Origin: Bowmanella pacifica
GTDB lineage: Bacteria > Pseudomonadota > Gammaproteobacteria > Enterobacterales > Alteromonadaceae
Length of the DNA stretch: 64,000 bases
Direction: 5' to 3'
Assembly (NCBI RefSeq): GCF_014645355.1
Contig: NZ_BMLS01000005.1
Location: forward strand, 248,001 to 312,000
The notes beneath the pieces were generated by a model. It was not told the DNA's origin. It saw only the letters and a program-made list of their open reading frames with translations, and ran no database searches. Of this stretch, positions 17,405 through 26,742 are shown piece after piece; the first letter of the stretch is position 1, and the number at the start of each line of letters is the position of its first letter. The position numbers and the translations under genes were made by a program.

Positions 17405-20400
17405 ATGAAAACAAAACTAACCCTGCTATCTGTTGCCGTGCTGGCGTCGATGCAGGCAGTCGCAGCACCTGCTGATTCTATCGTACTGACCGGTGTTATT
17501 GACGGCCCGCTGACCGGAGGCATTCCTAAGGCCGTTGAACTTTATGTGGCCCAAGACATTGAAGACCTCAGCCAATGTGGTGTTGGCTTTGCCAATAATG
17601 GTGACGGCACAGATGGCCAGGAGTTTACCTTTCCTGCTCAAGCGGTTAGCGCAGGTACTTTTTTATACCTGGCTTCTGAGTCCGCCGGATTTACCAGTTT
17701 CTTTGGCTTCGCACCGGATTTTACCTCCGGCTATGCCGCTATCAATGGCGATGACGCCATTGAGCTGTTCTGTGATGGCGCCGTGGTGGATACCTTTGGT
17801 GAGGTGAATGTAGATGGTACCGGTCAGGCGTGGGATTACCTGGATGGATGGGCATACCGCGTTGCCAACACCGGCCCAGACGGCGACGCTTTTGCGCTAG
17901 CCAGTTGGACATTCAGTGGCACTAATGCCCTGGATGGCATCAGCAGTAACGCCAGTGCTGGCAATCCTTTCCCACTGAAATCCTTCGGCCCTGAGACAGA
18001 TCCCGGCGATGGCGGTGATGGTGGCGATACCGGCGGTGAGGATGATGTGATTGACGGCAGTGTGTGCTTTAACTGTCCGGATCTGAGCAAAGTGGCTGAT
18101 GCCACCCTGTTCAACGACAGTGAGTACTATGGCCAGGTACTGACCGCCATCAGCAACGGCAGCGATAGTGCTGGTGAAGTCAAAGCGTTGTTGAACGACA
18201 CCATCAGCGTTGATCATCGCGTATTAAGCTATGCCCAAGTGTGGACTGCCCTGACGGTTACCGATGAAGACCCGCAAAACAGCAACAATGTGACCTTATT
18301 ATACAAAGGCACTTCTCTTGCTAAATCCAGCAACGGTAGCGGCAGCCAGAGCAGCAACCCAGATAACTGGAACCGCGAGCACGTATGGCCGAAGAGCCAT
18401 GGCTTTAACAGCCAGTCTTTTGAGGCGTACACGGATATTCACCATTTACGTCCCACCGATATTTCGGTGAATGCGTCGCGCGGCAATCTGGATTTTGACG
18501 CCAGCGATGCGCCATTGAGTGAAGCGCCGCAAAACCGCGTTGACAGTGACTCCTTTGAACCCAGAGATGCGGTTAAGGGTGATGTGGCACGAATGATGTT
18601 CTATATGGACACTCGTTATGAAGGCGCCGATGTGACGCCAGACTTGCAACTGGTTGACAGACTGACCGGCCCGGGTGAACCCGCTTTGGGTAAGCTGTGT
18701 CGTTTGATTGAATGGCACAATGCTGACCCGGTGGATAGCATAGAGCAAGATCGCAACAGCGCCATTTATGAATTCCAGGGTAACAGAAACCCCTTTATCG
18801 ACCATCCGGAGTGGGTTGAGCTGGTGTACAGCGCTGAGAACTGTGACAGTGATAACGGTGGCGGCGACAATGGCGGTGGCGATCCTGACGAGCCAACCCC
18901 AGGTGAAGCTGGCCTGATCTTCTCTGAATATGTTGAAGGTGCAGGCGGTAACAACAAGGCCATTGAACTGTTTAATGCCTCGGGCGAAAGTCTGGACCTA
19001 GCTGGTTATCAGGTGTTGCTGTATGCCAATGGTTCAACTAACGCCGGAAACCGACTGGATCTGCAGGGAGCCCTGGCCCCAGGTGCGGTATACGTTATTG
19101 CCAACTCAGGCTCTAATGCTGAAATTCTGGCTGTGGCGGATACCACCGCGACCGTGACCTATTTCAACGGTAACGATGTACTGGAACTGCGTAAAAATGG
19201 CCAACTGGTTGACAGTTTCGGTCAGGTTGGTAACAGCCAGACTTTTGCTGCAGATGTCACGCTGGTGCGTAAAGCCGAGATTGTCAGTGGCGATACGGAC
19301 TCCTCAGACGCCTTTGATTACAATCAGGAATGGTTGAATCTGGGCACCAACGTATTTTCTGACCTGGGCAGTCACAACGGTGACACAGGTGGAGAGCCTG
19401 GTGGTGATATTGGCCTGTGTGGTGATGAGGCCACCCTGATCAGTGCAATCCAGGGCAATGGTGCAGCGTCACCCATGCAGGATCAAAGCAAAGTCATTGA
19501 AGGGATAGTGACCAACGCGGTGCCAAACCTGCGTGGCTACTTCGTTCAGGAAGAGAGCAGCCAGTGGGATAACGACAATACCACCTCTGAAGGTATTTTT
19601 GTCTACCAGGGCAGCGACGCTAACCTGCCAGCGGTCGGCAGCGTGGTTCGGGTTAAGGGAAGCGTAACCGAATTCTTCAGTAGAACCCAACTGACGGCGG
19701 ACGCCGAGCCGCTGAATTGCGGTACTGCGACCGTTGAGCCGCTGACCATCAGCTTGCCATTTGAGGATACCGCGCAGCCTGAGTCTTTCGAGGGCATGCT
19801 GGTTAACTTCAGCCACGTACTGACAGTTAACGACAACTACAACCTGGGACGTTACGGTGACGTAGGTTTGGGCAATGGCCGAAACTATATACCTACCAAC
19901 GTACATGTGCCTGGCACGGCAGAAGCCATTGCCCTGGCAGAGCGCAATAAGCGCAACCGCATTACACTGGATGACACTATCAGTGCCCAGAACCCTAACC
20001 CGGTAATCTATCCAACCGGAGGGTTGTCTGCCCAAAATACGCTGCGTACTGGTGATAGCGTAACGGCGCTGGTCGGCAATATGGATTACAGCTTCAATGC
20101 TTACCGTATTATCCCGGCTCAGGATCCCACCTTTGTACACAGCAATGCCAGAACCGAGCGCCCTGAGTTGGCGCAGGGGAATGTCACTGTGGCCAGTCTC
20201 AATGTGCTGAACTTCTTTAATGGTGATGGTCAGGGTAACGGATTCCCCACAGCCCGTGGTGCCGATGACCTTAATGAGTATCAGCGTCAGTTGGACAAAT
20301 TGGTACTGGCATTGGCGGCGATGGATGCCGATGTGATTGGCCTGATGGAAATTGAAAATGACGGTTATGGCCAAAGCAGCGCCATTGCTCAGTTAACTGC

Positions 20401-21295
20401 TGCACTGAACAATTATCTGGGTGAGGCGCATTATGCTTACGTCAATCCTGGCGTCAGCCAGATTGGTAGTGATGAAATTGCCGTAGGTTTGTTGTACAAG
20501 CCTGCCGTGGTTAGCCTGCAAGGGGCCAGCCGTCTGAATAACAGCAGTGTGTTTAGCCGTCCGCCGCTGGCACAGCGTTTTGCTTTGGCAGAAAACGGTG
20601 CGGAGCTGACAGTGGTGGTGAATCACTTCAAATCTAAAGGCTGTGGCGGTGCTAGCGGTGCCGACAGCGATCAGGGTGACGGCCAGGGTTGTTACAACGC
20701 CAGACGTATGGCGCAGTCTGAGGCCCTGATTGACTGGCTGGCGCAAGACGAGGAGTTAAGTGCTAACCCCAATCAGTTGGTGATTGGCGATTTGAATGCT
20801 TACGCCAAAGAAGATCCTATCCGTGCCTTTACCGGCAACGGCTTTACCAATCTGATGGAAACCCATGTGGGTGCACAAGCCTACACTTATGCCTTTGGCG
20901 GTGAGATGGGGTATCTGGACCACGCTATAGGTAGCGATGCCTTAGCCGAGCAGGTAGTGGATGCTATGGCCTGGCATATCAATGCTGATGAGCCACGCGC
21001 TCTGGACTATGACACCCAGTACAACCATCCACAGTTTTATGCAGCCAATACCTACAGAGTGTCTGACCATGATCCTGTGCTGGTGAGCCTGAACTTGTTG
21101 CCACCGCCTGTACCCGGTGACTTTGACGGCGACGGCGATGTGGATCGCCTGGATATGACCGGCCTGCTGCGTGCTTTGGCTGCCAAACAGGATATCGATA
21201 TGTCATTTGATTTAAACCAAGACGGTATCGTCAACGTTCGCGATGCACAAATGCTGCGCCAACTTTGTACTCGTACTGGCTGTGCCACTGAATAA
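17405..21295 (+). CDS. Multidomain ExeM/NucH-type secreted nuclease with C-terminal dockerin
   Basis: A 1296-residue exported protein (signal MKTKLTLLSVAVLASMQAVAA). In order: a lamin-tail-like domain (about 24-190); an Asp/Gly linker; an endonuclease I (EndA/NucM) domain about 213-480 with the HNH-like NREHVWPKSHG at about 322-332; a second lamin-tail domain about 500-640 (FSEYVEGAGGNNKAIELFN); an OB-fold domain about 672-870; an exonuclease-endonuclease-phosphatase domain about 925-1225 with ASLNVLNFF, LMEIEND, NHFKSKG, GDLNAY and SDHDPVL; and a type I dockerin (1238-1296) with two Ca loops, DFDGDGDVDRLD and DLNQDGIVNVRD. It should degrade extracellular DNA. The usual GlyGly-CTERM anchor of ExeM is replaced by the dockerin. 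Start fixed by AAAGGAAGG. Confidence 0.92.
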   Translation: MKTKLTLLSVAVLASMQAVAAPADSIVLTGVIDGPLTGGIPKAVELYVAQDIEDLSQCGVGFANNGDGTDGQEFTFPAQAVSAGTFLYLASESAGFTSFFGFAPDFTSGYAAINGDDAIELFCDGAVVDTFGEVNVDGTGQAWDYLDGWAYRVANTGPDGDAFALASWTFSGTNALDGISSNASAGNPFPLKSFGPETDPGDGGDGGDTGGEDDVIDGSVCFNCPDLSKVADATLFNDSEYYGQVLTAISNGSDSAGEVKALLNDTISVDHRVLSYAQVWTALTVTDEDPQNSNNVTLLYKGTSLAKSSNGSGSQSSNPDNWNREHVWPKSHGFNSQSFEAYTDIHHLRPTDISVNASRGNLDFDASDAPLSEAPQNRVDSDSFEPRDAVKGDVARMMFYMDTRYEGADVTPDLQLVDRLTGPGEPALGKLCRLIEWHNADPVDSIEQDRNSAIYEFQGNRNPFIDHPEWVELVYSAENCDSDNGGGDNGGGDPDEPTPGEAGLIFSEYVEGAGGNNKAIELFNASGESLDLAGYQVLLYANGSTNAGNRLDLQGALAPGAVYVIANSGSNAEILAVADTTATVTYFNGNDVLELRKNGQLVDSFGQVGNSQTFAADVTLVRKAEIVSGDTDSSDAFDYNQEWLNLGTNVFSDLGSHNGDTGGEPGGDIGLCGDEATLISAIQGNGAASPMQDQSKVIEGIVTNAVPNLRGYFVQEESSQWDNDNTTSEGIFVYQGSDANLPAVGSVVRVKGSVTEFFSRTQLTADAEPLNCGTATVEPLTISLPFEDTAQPESFEGMLVNFSHVLTVNDNYNLGRYGDVGLGNGRNYIPTNVHVPGTAEAIALAERNKRNRITLDDTISAQNPNPVIYPTGGLSAQNTLRTGDSVTALVGNMDYSFNAYRIIPAQDPTFVHSNARTERPELAQGNVTVASLNVLNFFNGDGQGNGFPTARGADDLNEYQRQLDKLVLALAAMDADVIGLMEIENDGYGQSSAIAQLTAALNNYLGEAHYAYVNPGVSQIGSDEIAVGLLYKPAVVSLQGASRLNNSSVFSRPPLAQRFALAENGAELTVVVNHFKSKGCGGASGADSDQGDGQGCYNARRMAQSEALIDWLAQDEELSANPNQLVIGDLNAYAKEDPIRAFTGNGFTNLMETHVGAQAYTYAFGGEMGYLDHAIGSDALAEQVVDAMAWHINADEPRALDYDTQYNHPQFYAANTYRVSDHDPVLVSLNLLPPPVPGDFDGDGDVDRLDMTGLLRALAAKQDIDMSFDLNQDGIVNVRDAQMLRQLCTRTGCATE

Positions 21296-21312
21296 ATAGT
21301 AAGGAGTAAACC

Positions 21313-21867
21313 ATGAAAAAGCTGATTGCCCTGATGGGGCTATTGATGAGCCTGAATGTCCAGGCCGCCATAATCAATGTGACAACAGACCAAACTAACT
21401 ATCAAGTGGGTGATGAAGTCACGGTCACTGTGACAGGTGAGAATCTGGCCGATATTACGTCTTTCCAGTTCGACTTGTTGTTTGACAATAGCGCCTTTGC
21501 CTATGTGTCGACCTTCGGCTCTGAGCTGGGGGACGCCTTCTCCTGGCCCTGGATGTTAACCGATGAAGCCAATGCCCTGGGGCGTGGCCTGGCGTTTGTC
21601 GATTGGGACTTTACTGGTATAGGTAGCAATGCCGTGCAGACTATTGCTAAGTTCAGTTTTACAGCCGTTAAATCTGGCGTGTTCGGCTTCGGTTTGGGCG
21701 GACCTGACACAGTATTTGGCGATATCAATAATCAGGATGTGCAGGCGAGTTTTGGCTCCCTGTCCAGCGTGAATGTTGCAGATGCCAGTGTGGTGTCTGA
21801 GCCTAGCGTATTGGCACTGATGCTGCTGGCCTTAATGGGGTTAGCCGGTGTACGTCGCCGCGCTTAA
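21313..21867 (+). CDS. Cohesin-domain protein with PEP-CTERM-like sorting tail
   Basis: A 184-residue exported protein (signal ending NVQA). Residues about 20-155 match a cohesin: VTTDQTNYQVGDEVTVTVTG at the first strands, SFQFDLLFDNSAFAYVS, LAFVDWDF, then IAKFSFTAVKSGVFGFG. The end, VSEPSVLALMLLALMGLAG plus a cluster of arginines, is a PEP-CTERM-type signal (EPS, hydrophobic helix, basic end) that exosortase systems process to attach proteins to the cell surface or matrix. The gene starts 17 bp after the dockerin-bearing nuclease with its own AAGGAG, so the two are co-transcribed. Cohesins bind dockerins, so I infer that this protein holds the nuclease at the surface. Confidence 0.85.
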   Translation: MKKLIALMGLLMSLNVQAAIINVTTDQTNYQVGDEVTVTVTGENLADITSFQFDLLFDNSAFAYVSTFGSELGDAFSWPWMLTDEANALGRGLAFVDWDFTGIGSNAVQTIAKFSFTAVKSGVFGFGLGGPDTVFGDINNQDVQASFGSLSSVNVADASVVSEPSVLALMLLALMGLAGVRRRA

Positions 21868-21890
21868 AATAACGCGCTGAAGTAGATGAA

Positions 21891-21914
21891 AACCCCGCTT
21901 AGGCGGGGTTTTTT
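21891..21914 (+). terminator. Terminator of the nuclease-cohesin operon (bidirectional)
   Basis: AACCCCGC and GCGGGGTT pair around TTAG, followed by six T on the plus strand. The stop of the convergent DUF418 gene (21899) lies inside the stem. Confidence 0.92.
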
Positions 21915-23005
21915 GTGTGTGCCTTGGACAAGCTGTGCAACATACGCTGGAACAACCATTCAAGAGGACCACGGTCGAACAGGCGCAAGCAAATAAAACT
22001 AAACAGCACCGCAAACAGACAAAATATGCCTGCGGCGAGCAGCGCTATCTCAATAGATTGACTCCCCAGCATTCCCAGCGCTTCCAGCGTCCCCATGCCA
22101 ATAATGACATGGGCGACATACAGGCTAAGGGCCATTTGTCCGGTTTTTACCAGGGGAGCACAAAGGCGTGGCGCCCAACTTGCCAGATGCTGGCACAGGC
22201 AAATTACCACCAGGGCACTGCCACTGGCCGACAGCATATATAAGGGCAGTGGCGGTATCATATCCGTGCTGACCAAGATACTTGCCTCCGTAAGTGCCTG
22301 AGGATCGGCAATAACGCTGTTCAGTAACAGGGAGCCCAGCCAGGACAGACCTTCCGCAGCGCCCCATAAACTGATACCCAGTAGTAGCAATACCTTTTGG
22401 GTGGCCGGCTTGTACCAGGCGCGTCTGCCCAGCCATAGCCCGAACAACAAAAACGCCAGCCAGGGAATAACAGGGTGAAAGCCGTTAAACAGAATACGTC
22501 GCCACAAGCCATCCCAGCTCCACATATTGTGATAGGTGAGGGTGGTCCAGTCCCAGTGACGGTCGTAGTCCAGCAGTAAAAGCATCAAAGGGAACAGCAG
22601 CACCAGGGCTATCGTCAGTTTCAGTAAGCGTCGGTCGGGAGTGAAACAGACCAAGGCCGTCAACATAAAGTAGCAGCCATAAAAATGCAGGATATCGGCC
22701 GGCCAAACCGGCAGATAGGCAAGACCGATAATCAATAGCAATAAGCCTCGTGTGAAGATCTCCTTCTGCACCTGACGTCGTATTGTCACTGAGTCGTTAT
22801 GTCTTGCTTTGGCACTAATAAAGGCCAGGCCAATACCTGCCAGCACAACAAATAACGCAGCGGCGCGTCCTTCCAGCAAACTGCTAAGATAGAGCCACTG
22901 AGCATCGCCGGTGGTGGCACCCGTCACCAATTTGAAATTGACGATAACCATACCAAACAGGGCAAATGCCCTGGCAAGATCGAATCCCTGATTTCTGCTT
23001 TGCAT
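21899..23005 (-). CDS. DUF418-family inner-membrane protein
   Basis: A 368-residue polytopic protein with about nine hydrophobic helices. The start region FDLARAFALFGMVIVNFK and the segment LEGRAAALFVVLAGIGLAF are the hallmarks of the YeiB/DUF418 group, related to membrane acyltransferase-type proteins. LYVAHVIIGMG and a C-terminal FDRGPLEWLFQRML are also characteristic. Function of the family is not established. The start is ATG 23005 with AAGGA eight bases upstream; the frame continues to 23110 without support. The last codons overlap the shared terminator hairpin. Confidence 0.85.
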   Translation of the reverse strand: MQSRNQGFDLARAFALFGMVIVNFKLVTGATTGDAQWLYLSSLLEGRAAALFVVLAGIGLAFISAKARHNDSVTIRRQVQKEIFTRGLLLLIIGLAYLPVWPADILHFYGCYFMLTALVCFTPDRRLLKLTIALVLLFPLMLLLLDYDRHWDWTTLTYHNMWSWDGLWRRILFNGFHPVIPWLAFLLFGLWLGRRAWYKPATQKVLLLLGISLWGAAEGLSWLGSLLLNSVIADPQALTEASILVSTDMIPPLPLYMLSASGSALVVICLCQHLASWAPRLCAPLVKTGQMALSLYVAHVIIGMGTLEALGMLGSQSIEIALLAAGIFCLFAVLFSFICLRLFDRGPLEWLFQRMLHSLSKAHTKNPA

Positions 23006-23278
23006 TACATGCTTCCTTGAAGTATCCAGCATAAGGGTAGCGCGAAAGTACAAGGTAAACCGTGAGATAAATGTAAAAGGCTCTAGACTGTCTGTACAAG
23101 TGTTGTGCATCTCTTGGCACCAAGCGCTTCAAGTTATCTGTTCATGCCCTTAATTTATAGACAACCTATTGAATTTATTGGCGTAAATGGGTACTGTCGG
23201 AAAAGCTGAAGCTCCGGCACAGTGTACCTTTCAATATATGAGCCGGCCCCCCGGCTCTGTTTTTCGCGAGACAGGAAT

Positions 23279-25186
23279 ATGGCATACGATTTTGGCGCCA
23301 ATACGCTGGGGATCAAGAACCCCTTTAAGTTTGAAGGTTTCACCAAGTTAGTTGGTGGATTGCTTATCTGTATTTTGGCGATAGTGCCGTTACTTGGCAT
23401 CAGCGACGCGCTTAAGCAGGACATGGTGAAAGCCTGGTTAAATGCGGGATTGGGACTGGTATTGCTGATCTGGGGCCTACAACAAGCCGGTGTTGGGTTG
23501 TTCCAGATGTTTAAGTATTTTGTTGGTCGCTCAGTACCAACGTCTCTGGCACAGAATTTAAATCCCAGCGAACGGGAGAATGCCCAGGAAGAACGCGCAT
23601 TTACCGAATATCGTGCCGAAGAACTGGAGTCCATGCTGATGGGACGCAAAAACTCCACCTTCAAGGAACCCCTTGGCTGGACTGCCAGGCTGATCCACAC
23701 CTTGCTGCCTAAGTTAATTTTTACCCCTTACCCTATTCGTAACTTTGTACAGGAACTGGGCGGATTGGTGGTGACCAGTGTCATGGCGCTGGTGGTCTTT
23801 GCCGTGGCCTATTTTGTTTCTGTGTCTGGCCTGGTGGGTGAGGCCGGGATATTGATCACACCGGTTTTGTCCGTGCTTTTACTGCTTTACCTGATTATGG
23901 CTTGGCGCAGTATGGCTGGGTCTTTGGTGGCGGCGCGCAACCGTAAGTTGCACAGTAAAAATGCTACCAGTATTGCCAAGTTGCTGGTTATCGCCATTGT
24001 GGTGCCGGTAGGACTGGGTTATTTGTATTCTCAGTTCAGCCCCTCAACCCGCAGTGATTTAGCGCTGTGGTTTGATAACGTCATTGTCTTCAGTGCCTGG
24101 GGAAATCTGGCGCTGTTATTTGTGGTGAGTCTGGCTGTGATCGCCGTATCCGCGCTGATGATTAAAGAGCGCTTTATATTGGCGCAACCCAAAACCGAAG
24201 TGGCGGAGTTCCGCGAGAATATGCAGGAGTCGGTGCACCCAAATGAAGTCTTTATCAATATTGAAAATATTGTATTGGCCAATCGCCGCTACAAAGAGAT
24301 TCCCAACCGTATCTATCAGGGTTTTGAACCTGTACTGCAAGAGCAAAGCCAGGGTAAAGGCAACTTTAAAGGGCAACTGTTAATTGAAACTCAGCCTGAG
24401 GTTCATGAAATGGAATACAGCCCAACCTTTAAGCGCTTCCGTTTGCTGTCTACTATCGTTGGCCAGGCGCTGTTGGTGGTGGCTGCGGTGTTGTTTTATT
24501 TCCTGGTCGGTAGTGCCTACGAGATCTATGCCTTTGCCAGTGAGCGTATGCAGGACCTTGGCCGCATGTCAGACAGTCAGGCCATGGCGGTATTATCTGA
24601 ACTTGGCGTGCTGGCGTCTTCCGCTATTGTGCTGTTTTTCAGTTGGCAAACGGTGCTGGCCGGTGGACGCATTCTGGAACGGGGAACTCATCTGTTCTGG
24701 TCTGAAATGCAGTTTTCCAGCTTGCTGATGTGGATGAAAACCGAAGGTACTTATACCGAGAGTAAGATATCTACCGGTATGGCTATTCATGATTCTACCC
24801 GCTCAGAGAACGTGGTGGTGAGAAGCTCAATTACACCCTGGATCATTACCTCCAGGATCACCACCTCTACCTTCGCCACCAGTGGCACTCGTAATCTGGA
24901 GATGCCGCGCTATGTATTGAGCCTGTCCAGAAACGGCGAGGAACTGGATACTATTGTCAGGGAGATTAAAGGCTTCCTGCGCGGCCGTGAAGCCATTGCC
25001 TCTATTACCAATGAGAAAGACTTGCATAATGCCGATACCATTTATCAGGTCAATCAGGCGTCCCGGGCGCCCATGCTGGATAACGAACAACAACAAAAAC
25101 TAGAAGAAGCCGGGGCTGCGAAGCGCATAGAAGAGGGCGCAGCGCAGAATGGTCAGGATGCTAACGACATAGACAAACCAAACTAA
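23279..25186 (+). CDS. Conserved multi-helix membrane protein of unknown function
   Basis: A 635-residue protein not assigned to a named family. It has hydrophobic helices at about 20-40, 50-75, 165-190, 195-215, 235-255, 285-305, 400-425 and 445-465, with soluble segments between (about 90-150, 315-395) and a soluble C-terminal part (470-635) ending in an Asn/Asp/Lys-rich tail. The C-terminal domain includes GMAIHDSTRSENVVVRSS and ITTSTFATSGTRNLEMPR, a Ser/Thr-rich stretch. The start is ATG 23279 after ACAGGA, not the frame's 5' end at 23222. Monocistronic with its own terminator. Nothing in the neighbourhood suggests a role. Confidence 0.75.
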   Translation: MAYDFGANTLGIKNPFKFEGFTKLVGGLLICILAIVPLLGISDALKQDMVKAWLNAGLGLVLLIWGLQQAGVGLFQMFKYFVGRSVPTSLAQNLNPSERENAQEERAFTEYRAEELESMLMGRKNSTFKEPLGWTARLIHTLLPKLIFTPYPIRNFVQELGGLVVTSVMALVVFAVAYFVSVSGLVGEAGILITPVLSVLLLLYLIMAWRSMAGSLVAARNRKLHSKNATSIAKLLVIAIVVPVGLGYLYSQFSPSTRSDLALWFDNVIVFSAWGNLALLFVVSLAVIAVSALMIKERFILAQPKTEVAEFRENMQESVHPNEVFINIENIVLANRRYKEIPNRIYQGFEPVLQEQSQGKGNFKGQLLIETQPEVHEMEYSPTFKRFRLLSTIVGQALLVVAAVLFYFLVGSAYEIYAFASERMQDLGRMSDSQAMAVLSELGVLASSAIVLFFSWQTVLAGGRILERGTHLFWSEMQFSSLLMWMKTEGTYTESKISTGMAIHDSTRSENVVVRSSITPWIITSRITTSTFATSGTRNLEMPRYVLSLSRNGEELDTIVREIKGFLRGREAIASITNEKDLHNADTIYQVNQASRAPMLDNEQQQKLEEAGAAKRIEEGAAQNGQDANDIDKPN

Positions 25187-25192
25187 CCCGAC

Positions 25193-25220
25193 AAGGCGGT
25201 AGACAAACTTCTACCGCCTT
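25193..25220 (+). terminator. Terminator after the unknown membrane protein
   Basis: An 11-bp perfect stem, AAGGCGGTAGA / TCTACCGCCTT, with a six-base loop, followed by TTATCTTTT. It is 7 bp after the stop. Confidence 0.85.
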
Positions 25221-25252
25221 TATCTTTTACCCCTCTCTACAAGGAGTTGAGC

Positions 25253-26530
25253 ATGAAGCTGGAATCCCTGGCCTTGCATCACGGCTATGAATCAGAGGCC
25301 ACCACTAAGGCCGCTGCTGTACCTATTTATCAAACGACCTCGTATACCTTTGACAGCACGCAGCATGGTGCAGATCTGTTTGATTTAAAGGTGCAGGGCA
25401 ATATTTATACCCGCATTATGAACCCTACCACCGCTGTGCTGGAACAGCGCGTTGCGGCCATGGAAGGGGGCATTGGTGGTTTGGCGTTGGCTTCGGGCAT
25501 GGCGGCCATCACCTATGCTATTCAGTGTTTGTGTGAAGTGGGCAGTAATATTGTCAGCACCAGCCAGCTTTATGGCGGCACCTACAATCTGTTTGCTCAT
25601 ACTTTCCCGCGTCAGGGCATTGAAGTGCGTATGTGCTCACACGATGATTATGAAGCCTTTGAAAATGCCATTGACGAGAACACCAAGGCGCTGTTTTGTG
25701 AGTCTATTGGTAACCCTGCCGGTAACGTGGTGGATATTCAGAAGCTGGCTGAGATAGGTCAACGCCATGGCGTACCGCTGATTGTCGATAACACCGTGGC
25801 TACGCCGTATTTGTGCCGTCCCATTGATCAGGGCGCGGCTATCGTGGTGCATTCTTTGACCAAATACATCGGCGGTCATGGTGTGGCCGTGGGCGGTATT
25901 ATTGTCGACTCAGGTAAATTTGACTGGGCGGGTAACAAGGCGCGTTTCCCGCTGTTGAACGAGCCGGACCCGTCTTATCATGGTGTGGTATATACCGAGG
26001 CGCTGGGACCGGCGGCGTATATCGGTCGATGCCGTGTGGTACCGCTGCGTAACACCGGCGCGGCGATTTCGCCCTTTAATGCCTTCCAAATACTGCAGGG
26101 GCTGGAAACACTGGGGCTACGTATGGATCGCCATTGTGAGAATGCCGTGCAACTGGCCCGTTATCTGTCTGATCATCCACAGGTATCCTGGGTGAACTAT
26201 GCCGCGTTAGAAGACAGCCCTTATCAGGCAACTTGTCAGAAAATCACCGGCGGTAAAGCATCCGGCATTCTGAGTTTTGGGATTAAGGGCGGCAAAGAAG
26301 CCGGCGGACGTTTTATTGATGCGCTGCAGATGATCCTGCGTCTGGTCAATATTGGTGATGCTAAATCCCTGGCTTGTCACCCTGCCTCAACCACCCATCG
26401 CCAGTTAAACGACGAAGAGCTGAAAAAGGCCGGTGTCAGCGCCGATCTTATTCGTATCTCCGTGGGTATTGAACATATCGACGATATTATTGCCGATGTG
26501 GCGCAAGCGTTGGATGCGGTAGGTCAGTAA
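25253..26530 (+). CDS. metY: O-acetylhomoserine sulfhydrylase (PLP-dependent)
   Basis: A 425-residue Cys/Met-metabolism PLP enzyme: O-acetylhomoserine + sulfide (or methanethiol) to homocysteine (or methionine). Early residues AAAVPIYQTTSYTFDS, the long-insert MetY pattern LEGGIGGLALASGMAAITYAI-like segment, DNTVATPYLCRP and the PLP lysine in VHSLTKYIGGHG identify it; FLVNIGDAKSL-type and HPASTTHRQL segments follow, and the end is SVGIEHIDDIIADV. Length fits MetY (about 420-430) rather than MetB (about 380). The start is ATG 25253, with AAGGAG eight bases upstream; a TTG at 25247 is inside that spacing. Cytosolic. Confidence 0.92.
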   Translation: MKLESLALHHGYESEATTKAAAVPIYQTTSYTFDSTQHGADLFDLKVQGNIYTRIMNPTTAVLEQRVAAMEGGIGGLALASGMAAITYAIQCLCEVGSNIVSTSQLYGGTYNLFAHTFPRQGIEVRMCSHDDYEAFENAIDENTKALFCESIGNPAGNVVDIQKLAEIGQRHGVPLIVDNTVATPYLCRPIDQGAAIVVHSLTKYIGGHGVAVGGIIVDSGKFDWAGNKARFPLLNEPDPSYHGVVYTEALGPAAYIGRCRVVPLRNTGAAISPFNAFQILQGLETLGLRMDRHCENAVQLARYLSDHPQVSWVNYAALEDSPYQATCQKITGGKASGILSFGIKGGKEAGGRFIDALQMILRLVNIGDAKSLACHPASTTHRQLNDEELKKAGVSADLIRISVGIEHIDDIIADVAQALDAVGQ

Positions 26531-26573
26531 CCGCGAATGAACAATGCCGACGGCCAGTATTTGCCTTGGATAA

Positions 26574-26599
26574 CTGCCAGCTCTATTTTGAGCTGGCAG
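26574..26599. terminator. Perfect hairpin downstream of metY
   Basis: CTGCCAGCTC (26574-26583) and GAGCTGGCAG (26590-26599) form a 10-bp perfect stem with a six-base loop, 44 bp after metY. There is no T tract, so terminator function is uncertain. Confidence 0.4.
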
Positions 26600-26742
26600 C
26601 TCTGCAAAGAAGAGGCTTTGCTGATACTGCATGCAGCCTGCGCTTTGGTTAGGCGGCTTGTGCAATCTGCCTTTTGCCAGCCAGGCTGTTTATCAGGAAG
26701 CTGAAGACATACTGTGCCGGTAATAAAAGGCGTGTTGCTTAC

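Noticed and set aside
19469-20374. 301-codon minus-strand frame inside the nuclease gene
   Set aside because: Fully antisense to conserved OB and EEP domains; no family signature.
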